Assembly: GCA_963693315.1 (NCBI GenBank) | Contig: OY856187.1 | Coordinates: 385,067,461 to 385,131,460 of the forward strand | Length of the DNA: 64,000 nt | From: Diogma glabrata | Taxonomy: Eukaryota > Arthropoda > Insecta > Diptera > Cylindrotomidae | Reading direction: 5' to 3' | Shown: piece after piece, positions 33,391 through 45,458 of the stretch | How the letters are laid out: every line of letters begins with the position of its first letter | Numbering within the stretch: position 1 is the stretch's first letter | Position numbers and translations under genes: made by a program | Notes under the pieces: model-generated | What the model was told of the DNA's origin: nothing | The model's database searches: none | Seen by the model: the letters and a program-made list of their open reading frames with translations, nothing else

Positions 33391-34600
33391 ATTTTTTTTT
33401 ATAAGAAGTGTTGTGTTGTAGGAACTGCAATATGTATCACAACCACACATATATACCGGTTAAGACCTAGGTTACACAACAACATGCATTTTGAGGTATT
33501 GACGCACGCTTTTTTAATCGTTTGTGGATTGAACGTCCCCGAGACTATTGATTCATGCAAAGCATTCCATTTATGCAATGTACGGACAAAGAAATCCCAC
33601 TGAATTCTATCACTATAACAGTGAGTAATTACAACAGTTTGACTGTTTGCTCAAACCCATTGAGTATAAATAAAACAGAAAAAAAAAATGTTTGAGTAGT
33701 AAATGATCTGATTTCGTTCGAGCACTTCTGGTGACTATATTTATAGAAGACAACGAGATCAGCAACTGTAGGGAATCAAAATTTGATGTTAAATTTCGAT
33801 CACCCACAATTCACATAGTACGATCTTGTACAAAGTCAGAAAGAGCCAGGATAGAAACAGGTTCAGTGTCCCAAACTTGACAACAATACTCCATACAAGG
33901 ACGAATATTGGACTAATAAATGTGGAGCAATTGATACGGAGTTAAATATTTTTTGCATCTATTGAGGAGGATTTGAAATTGCCATTATATGATCGCGTCA
34001 GAGTAAGTGATTGAAAATTGTGACTCCAAATAAATGAACGCTTACATTCGATTATTTGATCTTACACTTACTAATTGAAATATCATTGGCGAATTTTTTT
34101 ATCTGGAAAGAACCAATAGCTCTGTTTTGGTGAAATTATTGACTAAACTTTTGTCACACCAATCGACTTTTTTAGGTCCTCGTTTACATTTATTGCAGCG
34201 TCTCTCAGGGCAGGATTTTAGAATAATAGGAGGGAGGTTGTTCAGACCGGAGGCTTTGTTAGTACTTAGCCCTCTTAAGATTTTTTTGACAATTTTAGTT
34301 TTGAAATCAAGATTTGTCGCACTAGCTCCTGATTACTGGATTTGGCGTATGTTTTTAGTTGTTTCCAAAACGATCGAGTTCAAAACAAAGCGTTTCGCGA
34401 ACAATGTGGCTTTTCTTGCTGTGTCATTGACGATTAAACCACCGTCAATAATAGAAGAAATAAAAGATTTGAAACCAGATTTTAAGGGATTAATGGTACT
34501 GTAAAAACTTCGTTTCCATTCTGGCTACTTTGGAAAATAAATATTTTTGTTGCGGTTTCATTATTGGTCAAACAAAATTTTTGCTATATTATTATTATTT
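33391..34600 (-). pseudogene. LINE reverse transcriptase remnant, minus strand, internally deleted
   Basis: On the minus strand, from 34,600 downward: a pre-RT region (KSGFKSFISSI, ARKATLFAKRF), STNKASGLNNLPPIILKSCP (the usual SxKASGPDGIP motif with Pro-Asp lost), then a jump past the catalytic core to a C-terminal region with NIRPCMEYCCQVWD, IVGDRNLTSNFDSLQ and FFVRTLHKWNALHES. It closes with the 3' UTR also seen at 18,367 and a short poly(A) at 33,391-33,401. The YADD-bearing segment is missing. The plus-strand 125-codon frame over 34,127-34,504 is only its shadow. Confidence 0.75.
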
Positions 34601-34689
34601 TTATATTATTATTTTATTTTTTCAGATAATATCCCAACCTACCAAGGAGCTCTGGAACGTTGGTTTATTATCTGAGGGAAATAAATAAA

Positions 34690-36910
34690 ACACATTCCTG
34701 GTGAAATGAGTGAATTGTTTTTGACAAATGTTCTTTCGTTGGTACAATTAAAAGTATTAGAACTCTTAGGTGAGTCAGATTATAATTTAATTTCAACATA
34801 TTTAAATTTACAAGTTCTTAAACCGTTTAAAACTAATCCTGGTTTTGTTTGGGATTATAAACCTGGAGATTGACAGCGACTTAGAGATATCTTTAATTAA
34901 AACATTTCTGGTTCTAATTTTTCAGAAATAATACACCTAGGTATGCGCAAGTTTATTCCAATTGATCGTTCCGTAGGCTGATCTTTCAAGTAAATATAAA
35001 GAAGCAATAAAATTTAAAAAATGCTTTTCGAAAGTTTAACCAAATAAAACTGATAAAAACCGAATAGAAAAATAGTATATTAAGAAACTAGTTTCATAAT
35101 TGACGATTTTATTGCACACAATCTGTTTAGAAAACGACCCGCGCAGCGGGGAGTTATTTAATGGATAAGTGCGATAAAACGTCTTATGAAACGAGTTTTT
35201 TATACTTTTTTTTCTTTTTCGCATTTTTGTCTTGAAGTTTTAAAAAATGTGTATTTTATTAAAAAATAGTCAATTTGAAATTTTGTTATTATTACTAATT
35301 ATTTTATAGTTGTAGTTAATTAAAATATTAAACGCTAATTGAGATATTCTTATTAATTTTATTTATATAATTATTCGTTTTAGTTTTCACTGACGCTTGT
35401 ATGACCAATGTGACCTACCTTGAAAAACAAAACTTTGCGTATCGCAATAAAGGCCATTTCGATACGCAGTTGGGTATCGAAATAACTTTATTTTAGACGC
35501 AAAATGGAAAACATATATTTTATGGAAAACTAATAGATGCAGAGAAAAATCTTTTTATTACGGAAAAAGGTTTTAATTTTGCTGACCACAAAACGTAATT
35601 TTAAAAATGCCATTAGTGAAACCTAATTTGCAACCTGTTCCTGTACTTTCTATCAAAATGGGGCGGATCATTTTTCGTAAAAATATAATATGGAAAATAC
35701 TTTTAAATATTAATATCAATAACGAATCTGGGTCAGATGGTATTCCTTAAGCTATTTTTAAAACATTTGCTACGAAATTAACAAAATCCTTACTAAAACT
35801 GTCTCTTTGTAATATATAAGAAGGGGATTTTTTGAAAAAATGAGTAGTGTACAGCCAGATCCAAAAAGATCACTAAAATTGATCCTACAAATTACAAACC
35901 CATATCAATCTTGTCGGTTGTTGCTAAAATATTTGAGAAGAACATTACTTTTAATACTATTAGCTTCTTAAGTCGTCAAAAATAATTAAAGAAAGAATAG
36001 AAAAATTGTTTTGCTTATGAGAGCACTCCTCATGCTTCTTATGAAACACCTAATCTATACTCATCGGTAGCGCCTAATAACACTAAGTCAAATTTCATAG
36101 GGTCATTAAAAATTGATTTAAAAACAGTTATGGACTCGGGTATATCTAACAATGTTGAATTCAACACGAGGAAAACTATAGTTGGCTGTTTTCCTAGGTT
36201 ATCAACGCCTAACCCGTTTTCATTAGAGTTTGATTCTTAAAGAAAAACTGATCTTGAAGAGAAAAAATCTGTTAGACTTCTAGTAGATGAGGTTGAAAAT
36301 AATATGAAGTGGAATTCTCATATTTTAAGCTAGGCTAAGAACGTTGTTAATACTATTTAATATATTTGCATCCAGAAATGGATGTGATGTGGGTACTTTG
36401 TAATATTCCTGCATGGAATATTGTTCTCACATAGGGAATGCAGCGTACAAAATAAGTTTGAAGTATCTTGATTCTACACAGCAGACAGCTGTTAAAATTA
36501 TTGGAAATTCAAATATTACTTACTGGATTGCTTATATGTCACTGATTTGACGATATTTTACGAATACATTATAGATGAATGAGCGTCTTTGACTCGAATC
36601 GAAATCGATTTTGCCTGAGCCTGCAAACTTCGTAACGTGTAACCAGAGCATCAATAGCAGAAAATCTTTTTACTGTTCGAGTGACAAGGTCTAGAACTGT
36701 CACTTTTCAAAAAGATTTTTTTCAAGGAGTCTGGGTCTTGGGTCCTCCCTGACAATTTTAATCCACGAAACTTTAATATTAGCGTTAAAAAAACCTCAAA
36801 AAAATTTATCAATTCTCACAAACCGTAGTTCCGTACTTAGCATCGTATCTTCTGATACTGAAACTTCAGAGTCATTAATCTTTAATTTATTATGGTCACA
36901 CTAAACAATT
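34690..36910 (+). pseudogene. LINE remnant, plus strand, same general family
   Basis: Segments in order: an endonuclease-RT linker (FVWDYKPGD, then LGMRKFIPIDRS) at 34,840-34,970, unrelated DNA at about 35,040-35,640, RT entry GSDGIP at 35,727, KIDPTNYKPISILSVVAKIFEK at 35,876-35,940, then after a deletion VMDSGISNNVEFN, RLLVDEVENNMKWNSHI, LKYLDSTQQTAVKIIGN and a degraded C-terminus to 36,910. The catalytic YADD motif was not found. The NMKWNSHI / STQQTAVKIIGN order matches the minus-strand LINE at 33,391, so related elements lie close together in opposite directions. Confidence 0.7.
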
Positions 36911-37004
36911 CCTAATTTTTAATAAGAAAACATGCTGACAAATAATCGGTTTCGGGGGGAGTACGGACCCAAACTCCTCCCCCCTTGTGTCCGCCCCTGA
37001 AGGG

Positions 37005-37320
37005 GGATCTTAAAACGTCCAATACATAAAATTTGCATGACGAATATGGATCATTCAAGGGATTGGCGCGATATACAGAATTTATTTAAATTTAAATTGT
37101 TACAAACCACTGACATCTATATACTTTTATTAAATTTATATTATATAAAATTAAATAAAAATATTTAGATGTCAGTGGTTTGCAACAATTTAAATTTAAG
37201 TAGATTCTGAATCCATCTATTCCTTCCACCCCTTGAATCACTAATTTCAACAAATGTGCAAGGCTTTGTGCAAATTTTATGGATTGTACGTTTTAAGACC
37301 CCATTAGCTACCTTGATGCT
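37005..37320. repeat. Inverted duplication of a BEL/Pao tail (palindrome)
   Basis: The left arm (37,005-37,128) and right arm (37,160-37,310, inverted) share cttaaaacgt.caat.cataaaatttgc, attcaaggg, agaat.tatttaaatttaaattgttacaaaccactgacatcta. They are separated by about 30 bp of AT-rich spacer. Both arms encode the end of a BEL/Pao pol (GVLKRTIHKIC..., then KFKLLQTTDI), on the plus strand at left and minus strand at right. Confidence 0.7.
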
Positions 37321-37436
37321 AAATACTATCACCAAATTGTCTTTACCATAATGTAGCTCGGTTATTAGTCCAAATGCCCACTTGGATGGTGGACTATTTT
37401 CCTCCTTGATTATAATTTTTTACTTTTTAGCTAGCT
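37160..37436 (-). pseudogene. pol: BEL/Pao pol C-terminus, minus strand
   Basis: The minus strand reads KEENSPPSKWAFGLITELHY, GKDNLVIVFSIKVANGVLKR, TIHKICTKPCTFVEISDSR, then GGRNRWIQNLL and KFKLLQTTDI up to a stop. It overlaps in content with 33,230-33,345 and extends further to the true C-terminus. The frame is open through this fragment, unlike the longer copy. It starts abruptly at about 37,436. Confidence 0.7.
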
Positions 37437-37616
37437 AAAGTGTAATTTAAATTTAATTATTTTGAATTTTTTTTAATGAAACTAAGACTTTATCACTTTA
37501 ATATTTTATTTTATTTTTCCAAATATATTTTCGATCTCTAGAAGATCTTCTTCAGGGAAGAAGTTTCTATAAATCCTATAATCCTATAAACCTCCTTTAT
37601 TAAAACCAGATCATCA

Positions 37617-37712
37617 ATTTTTGGATTATCTTGTTTTAATCAACGAGGAGAATAATCCACCCTCCAAGTGGGCACTTGGACGAATAATCAAGTTACATCA
37701 TGGTAAAATTGT
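37617..37712 (+). pseudogene. pol: BEL/Pao pol C-terminal scrap, plus strand
   Basis: It encodes LDYLVLINEENNPPSKWALG, then RIIKLHHGKI, and stops matching within 100 bp. It is the third copy of this tail in 4.5 kb. Confidence 0.6.
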
Positions 37713-37734
37713 ATTTTGTATTTCGTGTGCTCCA

Positions 37735-38100
37735 CATGTCCAAATCATAAAATTATACTGTATGGTATATGATGTATGCTGTATACTATATGTTGGATGA
37801 TGTTTTAAGTATACCTCATGGTGTGTAATGCATGATGTATGCTGTATTCCGTATGCTATATGCCATATGCTGTATGCTGTATGCTATATGCTGTATGCTG
37901 TATGCAGTATGGTGTATGCTGTATTCTGTATGCTGTATGCTATATGCTGTATGCTGTATGCTGAATTCTGTATGTTGTATGCTGTATGTTTATGGTGTAT
38001 GCTGTATTGTGTATGCTGTATACTGTTTGCTGTTAGCTGTATACTGCTTACTATATGCTGTATGTTATATGCTGTTTTATGTATCATGTTTTCTTTAAGC
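37735..38100 (+). repeat. TGTATGC-type minisatellite
   Basis: Degenerate 7- to 10-bp units (tgtatgc, tatatgc, tgtattc, tgtttgc) run for about 350 bp. Both strands stay open by chance, giving Cys/Met/Tyr/Leu-rich frames that are not genes. Confidence 0.9.
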
Positions 38101-38136
38101 TTAGTATACCTACCTACTACTGTTGACAATTTTTAA

Positions 38137-40463
38137 GGGCTATCTTTAATGCTATGAGAGCACGTGCTTTAAACTCCATGTCATTTTACTGTAAAATTAA
38201 TTTAAATTCAGATACTTTCAGTCTTAATCTTATTACATTTTTCTTTCATCTATTGCACGTTTCATTTTTAAAAAACAACCGTCTGTATCTATCTGTATCA
38301 ATATTAAGTTGTGTATATTGTTTAGTAATCCTTAGTCTTTTTATTCTATTATCCACCACCCGAAATACCTCTGAACAAGAACCTTTTTCTAAATCAATTG
38401 GCTTATAAACAGTAGCATATAACAAAAAATTAAATCCACTGTAATTAATTCAAAGCAAATGAAATTATGTAATTCCGTTAAAACATTACATAAAACAAAC
38501 GACATAATATACATCTTTTCCCTTTGTTTTTCTTTCTTATATGTGACACAATTTTCTTTTAATTATGAACAGAATTAGAAGTATAGTTGTTATAATTTTT
38601 TTCCAACATCTCGCAACGCAAAACAGTGGAAAAAATATCATTCCCTTGTGTTCGTTATATTCTAATAGAAATATTTAAATAAGACGTTTGGATTAGATAA
38701 GCTTAAAATATGTAAAATTTATTTATATTTTTCATCTTATAACTTTTTTTTTTGTCTTTTTAATGTTATGAAATGAACAAACAGCATTTTTGTAACTTAG
38801 TTAAAATTAACACTAAACAAAAAGAAAATGATGACAAAGGAAAATATAAAAAGAAAATTTAAGAGATGTGAAAAAAGAAATGAAAAAATGGTAGAAAGAT
38901 GATTTTGAAATTTATATGTCAGAGAGGAAATAAATTTTGATATGAAAATTTTATTATTTTCATTGTTAAAAAGTTATTTTTGTGACAAGGTTAAATGTCT
39001 GTTTTTTTCGGTCATGTCTGCAGGACAAAAAAAATGAAAAATGTCCACTTGACGATTTTCTAAACTTTCTTTTAGTTTTTACTTCAACAAATTGATGAGC
39101 TTTTGTAAATGGATTAAACAATTTTTAAGTTTTACACATCTTAACTTTGCAACCTACATGTATTTTTTGTCTATAGATGGGTGAACTCAAATGTGTTGTG
39201 TTTTACTTCATTACACCTAAGTACGTAACAAACTCATTACGTTACTGCTACATAGGCATTTTTTTAATAAAAATAAAACAACAATACTAAATCGATTCAA
39301 AGATACATAACCTCCACACACCGTTTTCATCTCAACCAAAACATTAATTTCATTAAAAAAAAGTTGAATCACTTACAATTTTCTATGCTTTATTGTAATT
39401 TTTGTGTTTCGTTTTAATAATTTTTCACCGTTACTTGAATAGAATTTAAGTTTTTTGTAATTTATTTTCTTTAATTAAAATATCAAAGAAATTTAATTTA
39501 TTTTTTTCGTTTTTTTTTCAATAAAAATTATATTGTTTTTCACGATGGAAGTTTTTCCTTAAATTTATATTTTATTAAATTTAAACATTTTATGAAATGA
39601 TAACCAGGAATTTATATTTTAATATTTTATATATTTAATGAAAGTTTTTATTAAATTTATTTGCTGTAGTTTATTATTAAATAACGTTTCGTAAAACATA
39701 AAGAAATATTTCTTTATCATATTATAAGTATAAATAAAACATTTTTACGGGTGACAACCGCGACGACTCTATTCCGTAGTCTTGAAAGATATTACATATC
39801 ACTGGTGGTAACAGTGAGATCTATCATGCTGACGCGAATGCTTACTCGAAGAAGAAGTTTGAAGGTAACAAAATGTAAACTAAAAAGTTCTTTATGCCAT
39901 CCTCATGTTCAAAAACTGATGATTTTTTTGAAAAAGTTAATTCCTGTTTTGTGGAATTCTTCTATCCTTACATACTCTAAGGACCAAACATTTTCCCACA
40001 ATAAATGTTTCGAAGGCCTTCTTGTTTTTTTCCCATAATTTTGACCAATCGTAACAACAATAAATAACAGTCTTAACCGCGCAAACTCAACAGAAGGCCG
40101 GTAGCCTTAAAGCTCAATTCTGGAGAACACTCTTTAGATATTGAGATATACGTCATTTTCGGATTCAGTTGCTATGAGCAATGCGATGCTTCGATGCTGA
40201 ATTTATGGTGAGCAGCCTTGAATAATTGTGCAATAAACCACAAACATAAATTAGAGACTAAGACCTATATATATCAAGCTGCCGCAGGTTCTGGAGGTCT
40301 GAAACTTTTTGTTTCGCACTAACCAATTTGCCTCCATTTTAAAATACAGACGACTATAACATTTCTCTAAGCCTGTAATCCATACTCAAAAACAATGGCT
40401 CTTTAGAACATTGATCGCATACATGTAGAAAGCGTGCAAGGCTTGACACGTTTTTCAAAATTG
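38137..40463. other. Unassigned DNA left of GL copy D
   Basis: 38,137-39,730 is plain AT-rich sequence. 39,750-40,040 has somewhat higher complexity and a 95-codon plus-strand frame with no recognised motif. 40,060-40,460 has mixed composition and may be old LINE debris. It ends at ATTG, the presumed target site of GL copy D. Confidence 0.4.
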
Positions 40464-40800
40464 TGTAATGAAGCGCTGCTTCGTTGACTAACAACGAAGT
40501 GGCATAGCAGGCCGCGTACCTAGCGAGATTTGTTTTAGAATCAGACTAGCTGCAGCCTATGGCAGCGAGTGATGAATACCTGCTGCTCCAGCACAAATAA
40601 CTGAATTTATACGCGTAACATGAGATAAGAGCAGATGTAAAAAAAAAAGGTAAGTGAACTAAACAGACTCTGGCGACCCCCGTGTACGAACGAACCACGA
40701 TCACCACGTCCAACCCCCATACTTCAGCTCTCATTCACATACTCTCGCATCTCATCCATTCATGCACACACATACACTCACACCCACACATACATGCACA
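40464..40800 (-). mobile_element. Giant LTR (GL family), copy D, 3' part
   Basis: On the minus strand this is the right end of a GL unit: GT-rich stretch, ggacgtggtgatcgtggttc, gtcgccagagtc, ctggagcagcagg, ctcgctaggtacgcgg, the hairpin at 40,479-40,499 and the terminal TTCATTACA at 40,464. It is cut from the rest of the same LTR (45,658-48,150) by the LINE at 40,801-45,657. Confidence 0.85.
40479..40499 (-). repeat. Terminal hairpin of GL copy D
   Basis: CTTCGTTG / CAACGAAG is a perfect 8-bp stem with a 5-base loop, 15 bp from the LTR end. Confidence 0.8.
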
Positions 40801-41096
40801 CACAGGGCTGAGCTTCAGGCTACTGTGGGGGTCACAGGTGGCGGATAGTGAACGGCCTACATACTGATATGTTGTATGTAGGTGAGCTGCGAATACGCGA
40901 ATAAGCAGTCCCCGACCAAGAGCGCAACAAAAATCCACGAGCGTCTGTCCCACAGTGGGCGGCTCACTGGTCAGCGTCTGTCTTCATGTTAGAAGCGGCT
41001 GGTTATTTCCACCTTGCAGTAGGTATAAAATGCTAAGAGAAGAAAAACTCCAAAAATAAAACAACATGGAGGGATAACAATAAAATTGTGCCAAAT

Positions 41097-42518
41097 ATGC
41101 CTCCTGCACCATCTGCAACGAGAAGCGCACCCCAAAACGTTACCGAGCACCCGGATCTAGGTACAACGAAAAAAAAGAACGTCAGTGGATCACCATCACA
41201 TATCACGACGAAGGCAGTTATACCACAACAATCAGTGACCAGCCAGGTGATACCAGTAGGAGGTACACAAAGTGTCTGCAGCAATGGCATAGACACCTTA
41301 TTGATGGTTAGCTGTAAACTTAAACAGCTGCAAAAAGTTATGTCGAACACACGATCTATTAACCTTAAGTTTAGGAACCTGGTTAATGAAATTGAAGATT
41401 TGCACAGATCTGCTGTGAATGACCTCACTGTTGTCCAAAGCGTCAGGCCACAGGTGAACAAAGTGTGCCAAACTTCACCGACCTTGAAACCAAGCGTCGA
41501 TGAAAAATCAAAAAGACGACGAAGTGGAAATGGTGAGGACATGGCAGCACAACTGCCCTCGCCGAAAAAAGTAAAACGGCTAGATAGGTCTTAAGAGAAC
41601 CAAGCTCAAAATCCGAGCAGAGCGTGATCAAGCCAACAGAACAGCAGGCCGAGCCCCCGAACCAAAATGTGCTCCCTGTGGAAACATCCGAAACCGAGTG
41701 GCAACACGTGAGAAGACGTAAAAGGAGGAGAAAAAACGCGTCCTGTTGAGCCTACGCGAAACGAACCACGCAAACCTACGAAAAGAGCACCACGGTCGGA
41801 TGCTTTAATAATATCTAGGTCCGGTGAAAAAAGTTATGCGCAAATGCTCAAAGAAATGAAAGAGAACCCAGAACTAAAAGAGCTCGGGGATTGTGTCACC
41901 AAGATTAGGAAGACAGCTAAAGGCGAGCTGCTTCTTGAACTTAAAAAAGGCGAACACAATCAAAAGCTTAAAGAGCACGCAGAGCTAGCACTCAGAGACT
42001 CGGCGAGTGTTAGGTCGGTGTGCCAAGAAACTCTTATAGAGTGTCGCGACTTAGACGAGATAACAACGAGAGAAGATATTTGCATTGCAATCCAGGCACA
42101 ATTTCCTACAATTGGGTCTGTCCAAACAAATGCAATCAAATCAATAAGGACATTACGAGACGGGACCTAGACGGCACTAATCAGCCTCCCTGAACGATCA
42201 ACGCATGCGCTCGTTGTGTCTGGACACATCCGAATAGGATGGGTAAGATGCAGACTGCGCGAGCGAATCACTCCAACACGCTGTTTCAGATGCCTTGATT
42301 ACGGTCATGTAACAAGGCAATGTAAAAGTGATGTGGATCGAACGGGGATATGTTTTAGATGCGGAGGAACAGGACATAAATCAAAAGGATGCAAAGAGCC
42401 CCCAAAATGTGCTCTTTGCCTGCCGGGAACCACAGGGACTAATGGGCATTCTACAGGAGGCAGTAGATGTCCAGCCTACAAAAGAGCGCTAAAGCCGACT
42501 TCTGCCCGTCATGGTTAA
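41097..42518 (+). pseudogene. R1-clade ORF1 (nucleic-acid-binding gag-like protein), broken
   Basis: The N-terminal region is Ser/Pro/Thr-rich. A central basic region (EWQHVRRRKRRRKN) and GEKSYAQMLKEMKENPELKE follow, then a conserved domain (GELLLELKKGEHNQKL, VRSVCQETLIECRDLDEITT) and zinc knuckles at the end (CFRCLDYGHVTRQC, CFRCGGTGHKSKGC, CALC). This order is that of R1/TRAS-type ORF1 proteins, which package the element RNA. TAA at 41,592-41,594, at least two frame changes before 41,844 and TAG at 42,168-42,170 interrupt it. Its stop, TAA 42,516-42,518, overlaps the ORF2 ATG at 42,511. Confidence 0.85.
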
Positions 42519-45458
42519 GTGTATCCAGATAAATCTTAACCACTGCGAGGCGGCACAGGACCTACTGACACAAACCGTTAGAGATCAGAAAGTGGGCGTG
42601 GCATTGATTTGCGAACAATATCGAACCCCTGTTGGCGATGCGAACTGGGTTGAAGACAGGACGAGCAAAGCTGCTATCTGGACCTGCAATGCTCTCCCTT
42701 TTGAACGCAGATCTAGTCGTCAGCATGAGAGTTTTGTCTATGCCAAAATCAAAGGTGTCCACTTCTACAGCTGCTACATTCCTCCTAGCACCCCACTGGA
42801 CGAATTCGAAGAGACACTTGACCGACTAGTAACAGACGTCAGAGGTAAATCACCCATCGTAATTGCGGGTGATTTTAACGCTTGGGCCGTTGAATGGGGA
42901 AGTAAACGTACTCACCCTAGAGGTAGGGCATTACTTGAGGCATTTGCCAGACTTGATCTGGTACTGCTCAACCATGGTACCACAGAGACATATAATAAAG
43001 GAGAAGCAAGTTCAATTATCGATATCACTTTTGCAAGTGGGACACTCTCGAGAGGAGCACAATGGAGGATGTCTGATTTGTATACGCATAGTGATCATCG
43101 TGCTATTATATTTGAAACCCAACCCCCACAGCGGTTTGAAAGGCGGCAAGTCAAGCGGAAGGCGCAGCAAAATGGGTGGAAAATCAAAGAGTTGGACACG
43201 GAGATGTTGGACTACATGGTTGAAAGCATGCCAATACCGGAGAGTGGTGCCAAGATAGGAGCAGAATTTATTGCGAGATATCTTAAAAGCACCTGTGATG
43301 CATCTATGCCGCGTAAAAGCAACGGTAATGGACGGTCCCCAGTCTTCTGGTGGACCGAAAACATTGCCCGTCTGAGAAAAGAGTGCCTCAAACTCCGGAG
43401 GAAATGTACACGAAGGAGAAATCATGAGCACTATGAGCAGTTCCAAAAGGATTTTCGCAAAAAGCGGAAAGAATTGCGGAAAGCAATTGCTAATAGTAAG
43501 AGCAGATCATTCCAGTGTCTTATAGATGAAGTTCAGAATAACCCCTGGGGAAGTGCGTACAAAATTGTGCTTACTAAACTCAAGGGTGTTCAATCAGCTG
43601 CACCAGTGTGCCCAGATATAATGGCTGAAATTGTGTCCGGCCTTTTTCCACACCACGTTGACTTCTCCCTACCTCGTGAGCTGCAAATTGACGAAAATTC
43701 AATTTCGGCTGTCACCACCGAAGAGGTCCTAAACGCGTTGAAGCGATAAAGAAGAAGCCGAATGTATTCGAAAATATCTACACTGCGTACCTAAAAGAAG
43801 GGATATTTCCTGAGGAATGGAAGCGCCAACGCCTTGTGCTTATACCGAAAGGTGACAAGCCACCAGAAGAACCCTCGTCCTACCGCCCACTGTGCATGCT
43901 GGACACAACTGGAAAGATCTTTGAGAGAATTATTGGTACTCGACTTGAGCAACATACTGAAGGCGAGTGGGGCCTTTCTGACTGGCAGTTTGGTTTCAGA
44001 AAGAAGCGCTCTACCGTTGATGCAATATCTGCAGTATGTGAGATAGCGCAGAAAGCTTTGAGTGGTAAAAGATGGCTAGAAGGTGATAAACAGTATTCTG
44101 CTGTTGTCACTCTGGATGTTAAAAAAGCCTTTAACCCTGCCAACTGGAACCAAATTATGAGAGCCCTAGACGAACTGCATGTACTTGACTACCTGCTACG
44201 TATAATAGCCAGCTACTTCACGGGAAGAACTCTGGTCTATGATACCGAAACAGGTCCTAAGAAGTACAATATAACAGGATGAGTACCCCAAGGATCGGTC
44301 CTTGGACCCCTGCTGTGGAACATCATGTACGATGGTGTTCTCAGAGTACGTGTGCCGGCACAAACAACGATTATCGGTTATGCAGACGACATTGCCATAG
44401 TTGTCGTAGCCAAAAACCTTACGGACATTCCGAGCAACTGTAACCAGACCATAACCAGCGTTAGAGCATGGCTGAACAGCAAAGGACTAGAGTTGGCCGA
44501 TCACAAAACGGAAGCCGTACTAATGAGTAGCAGAAAAGTGGTGGAAAGTATCGATATCCAGGTTGGTGGACAGATCATAAAATCTGGCTAGCACCTGAAG
44601 TATCTTGGAGTCGTTCTAGACCACAGACTCAACTTTAGAGACCACTTGATGTACGCTGGTGACAAAGCCAAACGAGTGGGGGCTGCTCTTGCAAGGCTAA
44701 TGCCAAACATTGGCGGCCCTAGACAACCGATCAGACAGCTTCTCGGTAGCGTTACCACATCAATATTGATGTATGCGGCACCCATATTGGCCTCAGCGGT
44801 GGAAACGCCATCTTATGTTAGACCTATCAAAACGGCCTACAGACTGACATCGTTGCGCATTTGCTGTGCTTTTCGCATGGTGTCTGACGAGGCTGTTATT
44901 GCGAGTAGGATGCCGATTGATATTGCAGCAAAAGAGGTATCGGCTCTGCGTGTAGCAACACGAAATGATAGGAACCGACGAACACGTGAAGACTTCAACA
45001 TGGACAGTCATATAGAATGGCAAGCGAAATGGGAAGCTTCCACCAACGGACGATGGACCTTTGTGATGATCCCTGACATAAAAACAGGGACATCAAGAAA
45101 ACACGGTGATGTCAACCATCATTTGACGCAAATGATCTCAGGCCATGGATGTTTCCGTGAGTACTTATACAAGTATAAGCACGTAACGGATCCATACTGT
45201 CTCTACTGTGAGGGTAAGGCCGAGAACGCTGAGCACGTGCTAATCGAATGCGGAAGGTTTGCACATTCGAGAAGACTTATTGAGCAGCATATGGGAGAGT
45301 CAATCACTCCGCATAGCCTCATGCAATTTATGCTGAGCTCAAAAGACAACTGGGACATAGCGAATGAGACCATCACAAGTATGATGAAACGACTGAAACA
45401 AGACGAACGAAGAGCAGCCATGCTCAACACTACACAGCGAAACCACGACAACACATAA
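42511..45458 (+). pseudogene. R1-clade ORF2: APE endonuclease and reverse transcriptase, broken
   Basis: The endonuclease (from ATG 42,511) is intact: IQINLNHCEAAQ, ALICEQYRTP, YIPPSTP, VIAGDFNAWAVEWGS, SIIDITFASG and YTHSDHRAI. RT follows in another frame after TAA 43,747-43,749; the usual KAPGPDGIP stretch is missing at this junction, so a small deletion caused the frame change. The RT motifs LIPKGDKPPEEPSSYRPLCM, FGFRKKRSTVDAI, VVTLDVKKAFN, VPQGSVLGPLLWN and GYADDIAIVV are present. TGA at 44,280-44,282 and TAG at 44,589-44,591 interrupt it. The C-terminal Cys-His motif YCLYCEGKAENAEHVLIEC is intact and the frame ends at 45,458. The ORF1 stop and ORF2 start overlap as ATGGTTAA. Confidence 0.9.

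Noticed and set aside
34127..34504. 125-codon plus-strand frame
   Set aside because: Antisense shadow of the minus-strand LINE, whose minus-strand reading has recognisable RT-flanking motifs.
35436..35468. Perfect 9-bp hairpin TGCGTATCG / CGATACGCA
   Set aside because: Short, single and without repeat context; expected by chance in 64 kb.
36930..37010. C-rich stretch (ggacccaaactcctcccccc, gtccgcccctgaa) like the end of a DNA element
   Set aside because: Only one end was seen and no inverted partner or target duplication could be found.
37828..38136. Cys/Met/Tyr-rich frames of 81-102 codons on both strands
   Set aside because: A product of the TGTATGC minisatellite; several frames are open at once with no start context.
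41033..41542. 169-codon minus-strand frame with hydrophobic stretches
   Set aside because: Antisense of the GC-rich R1-clade ORF1.
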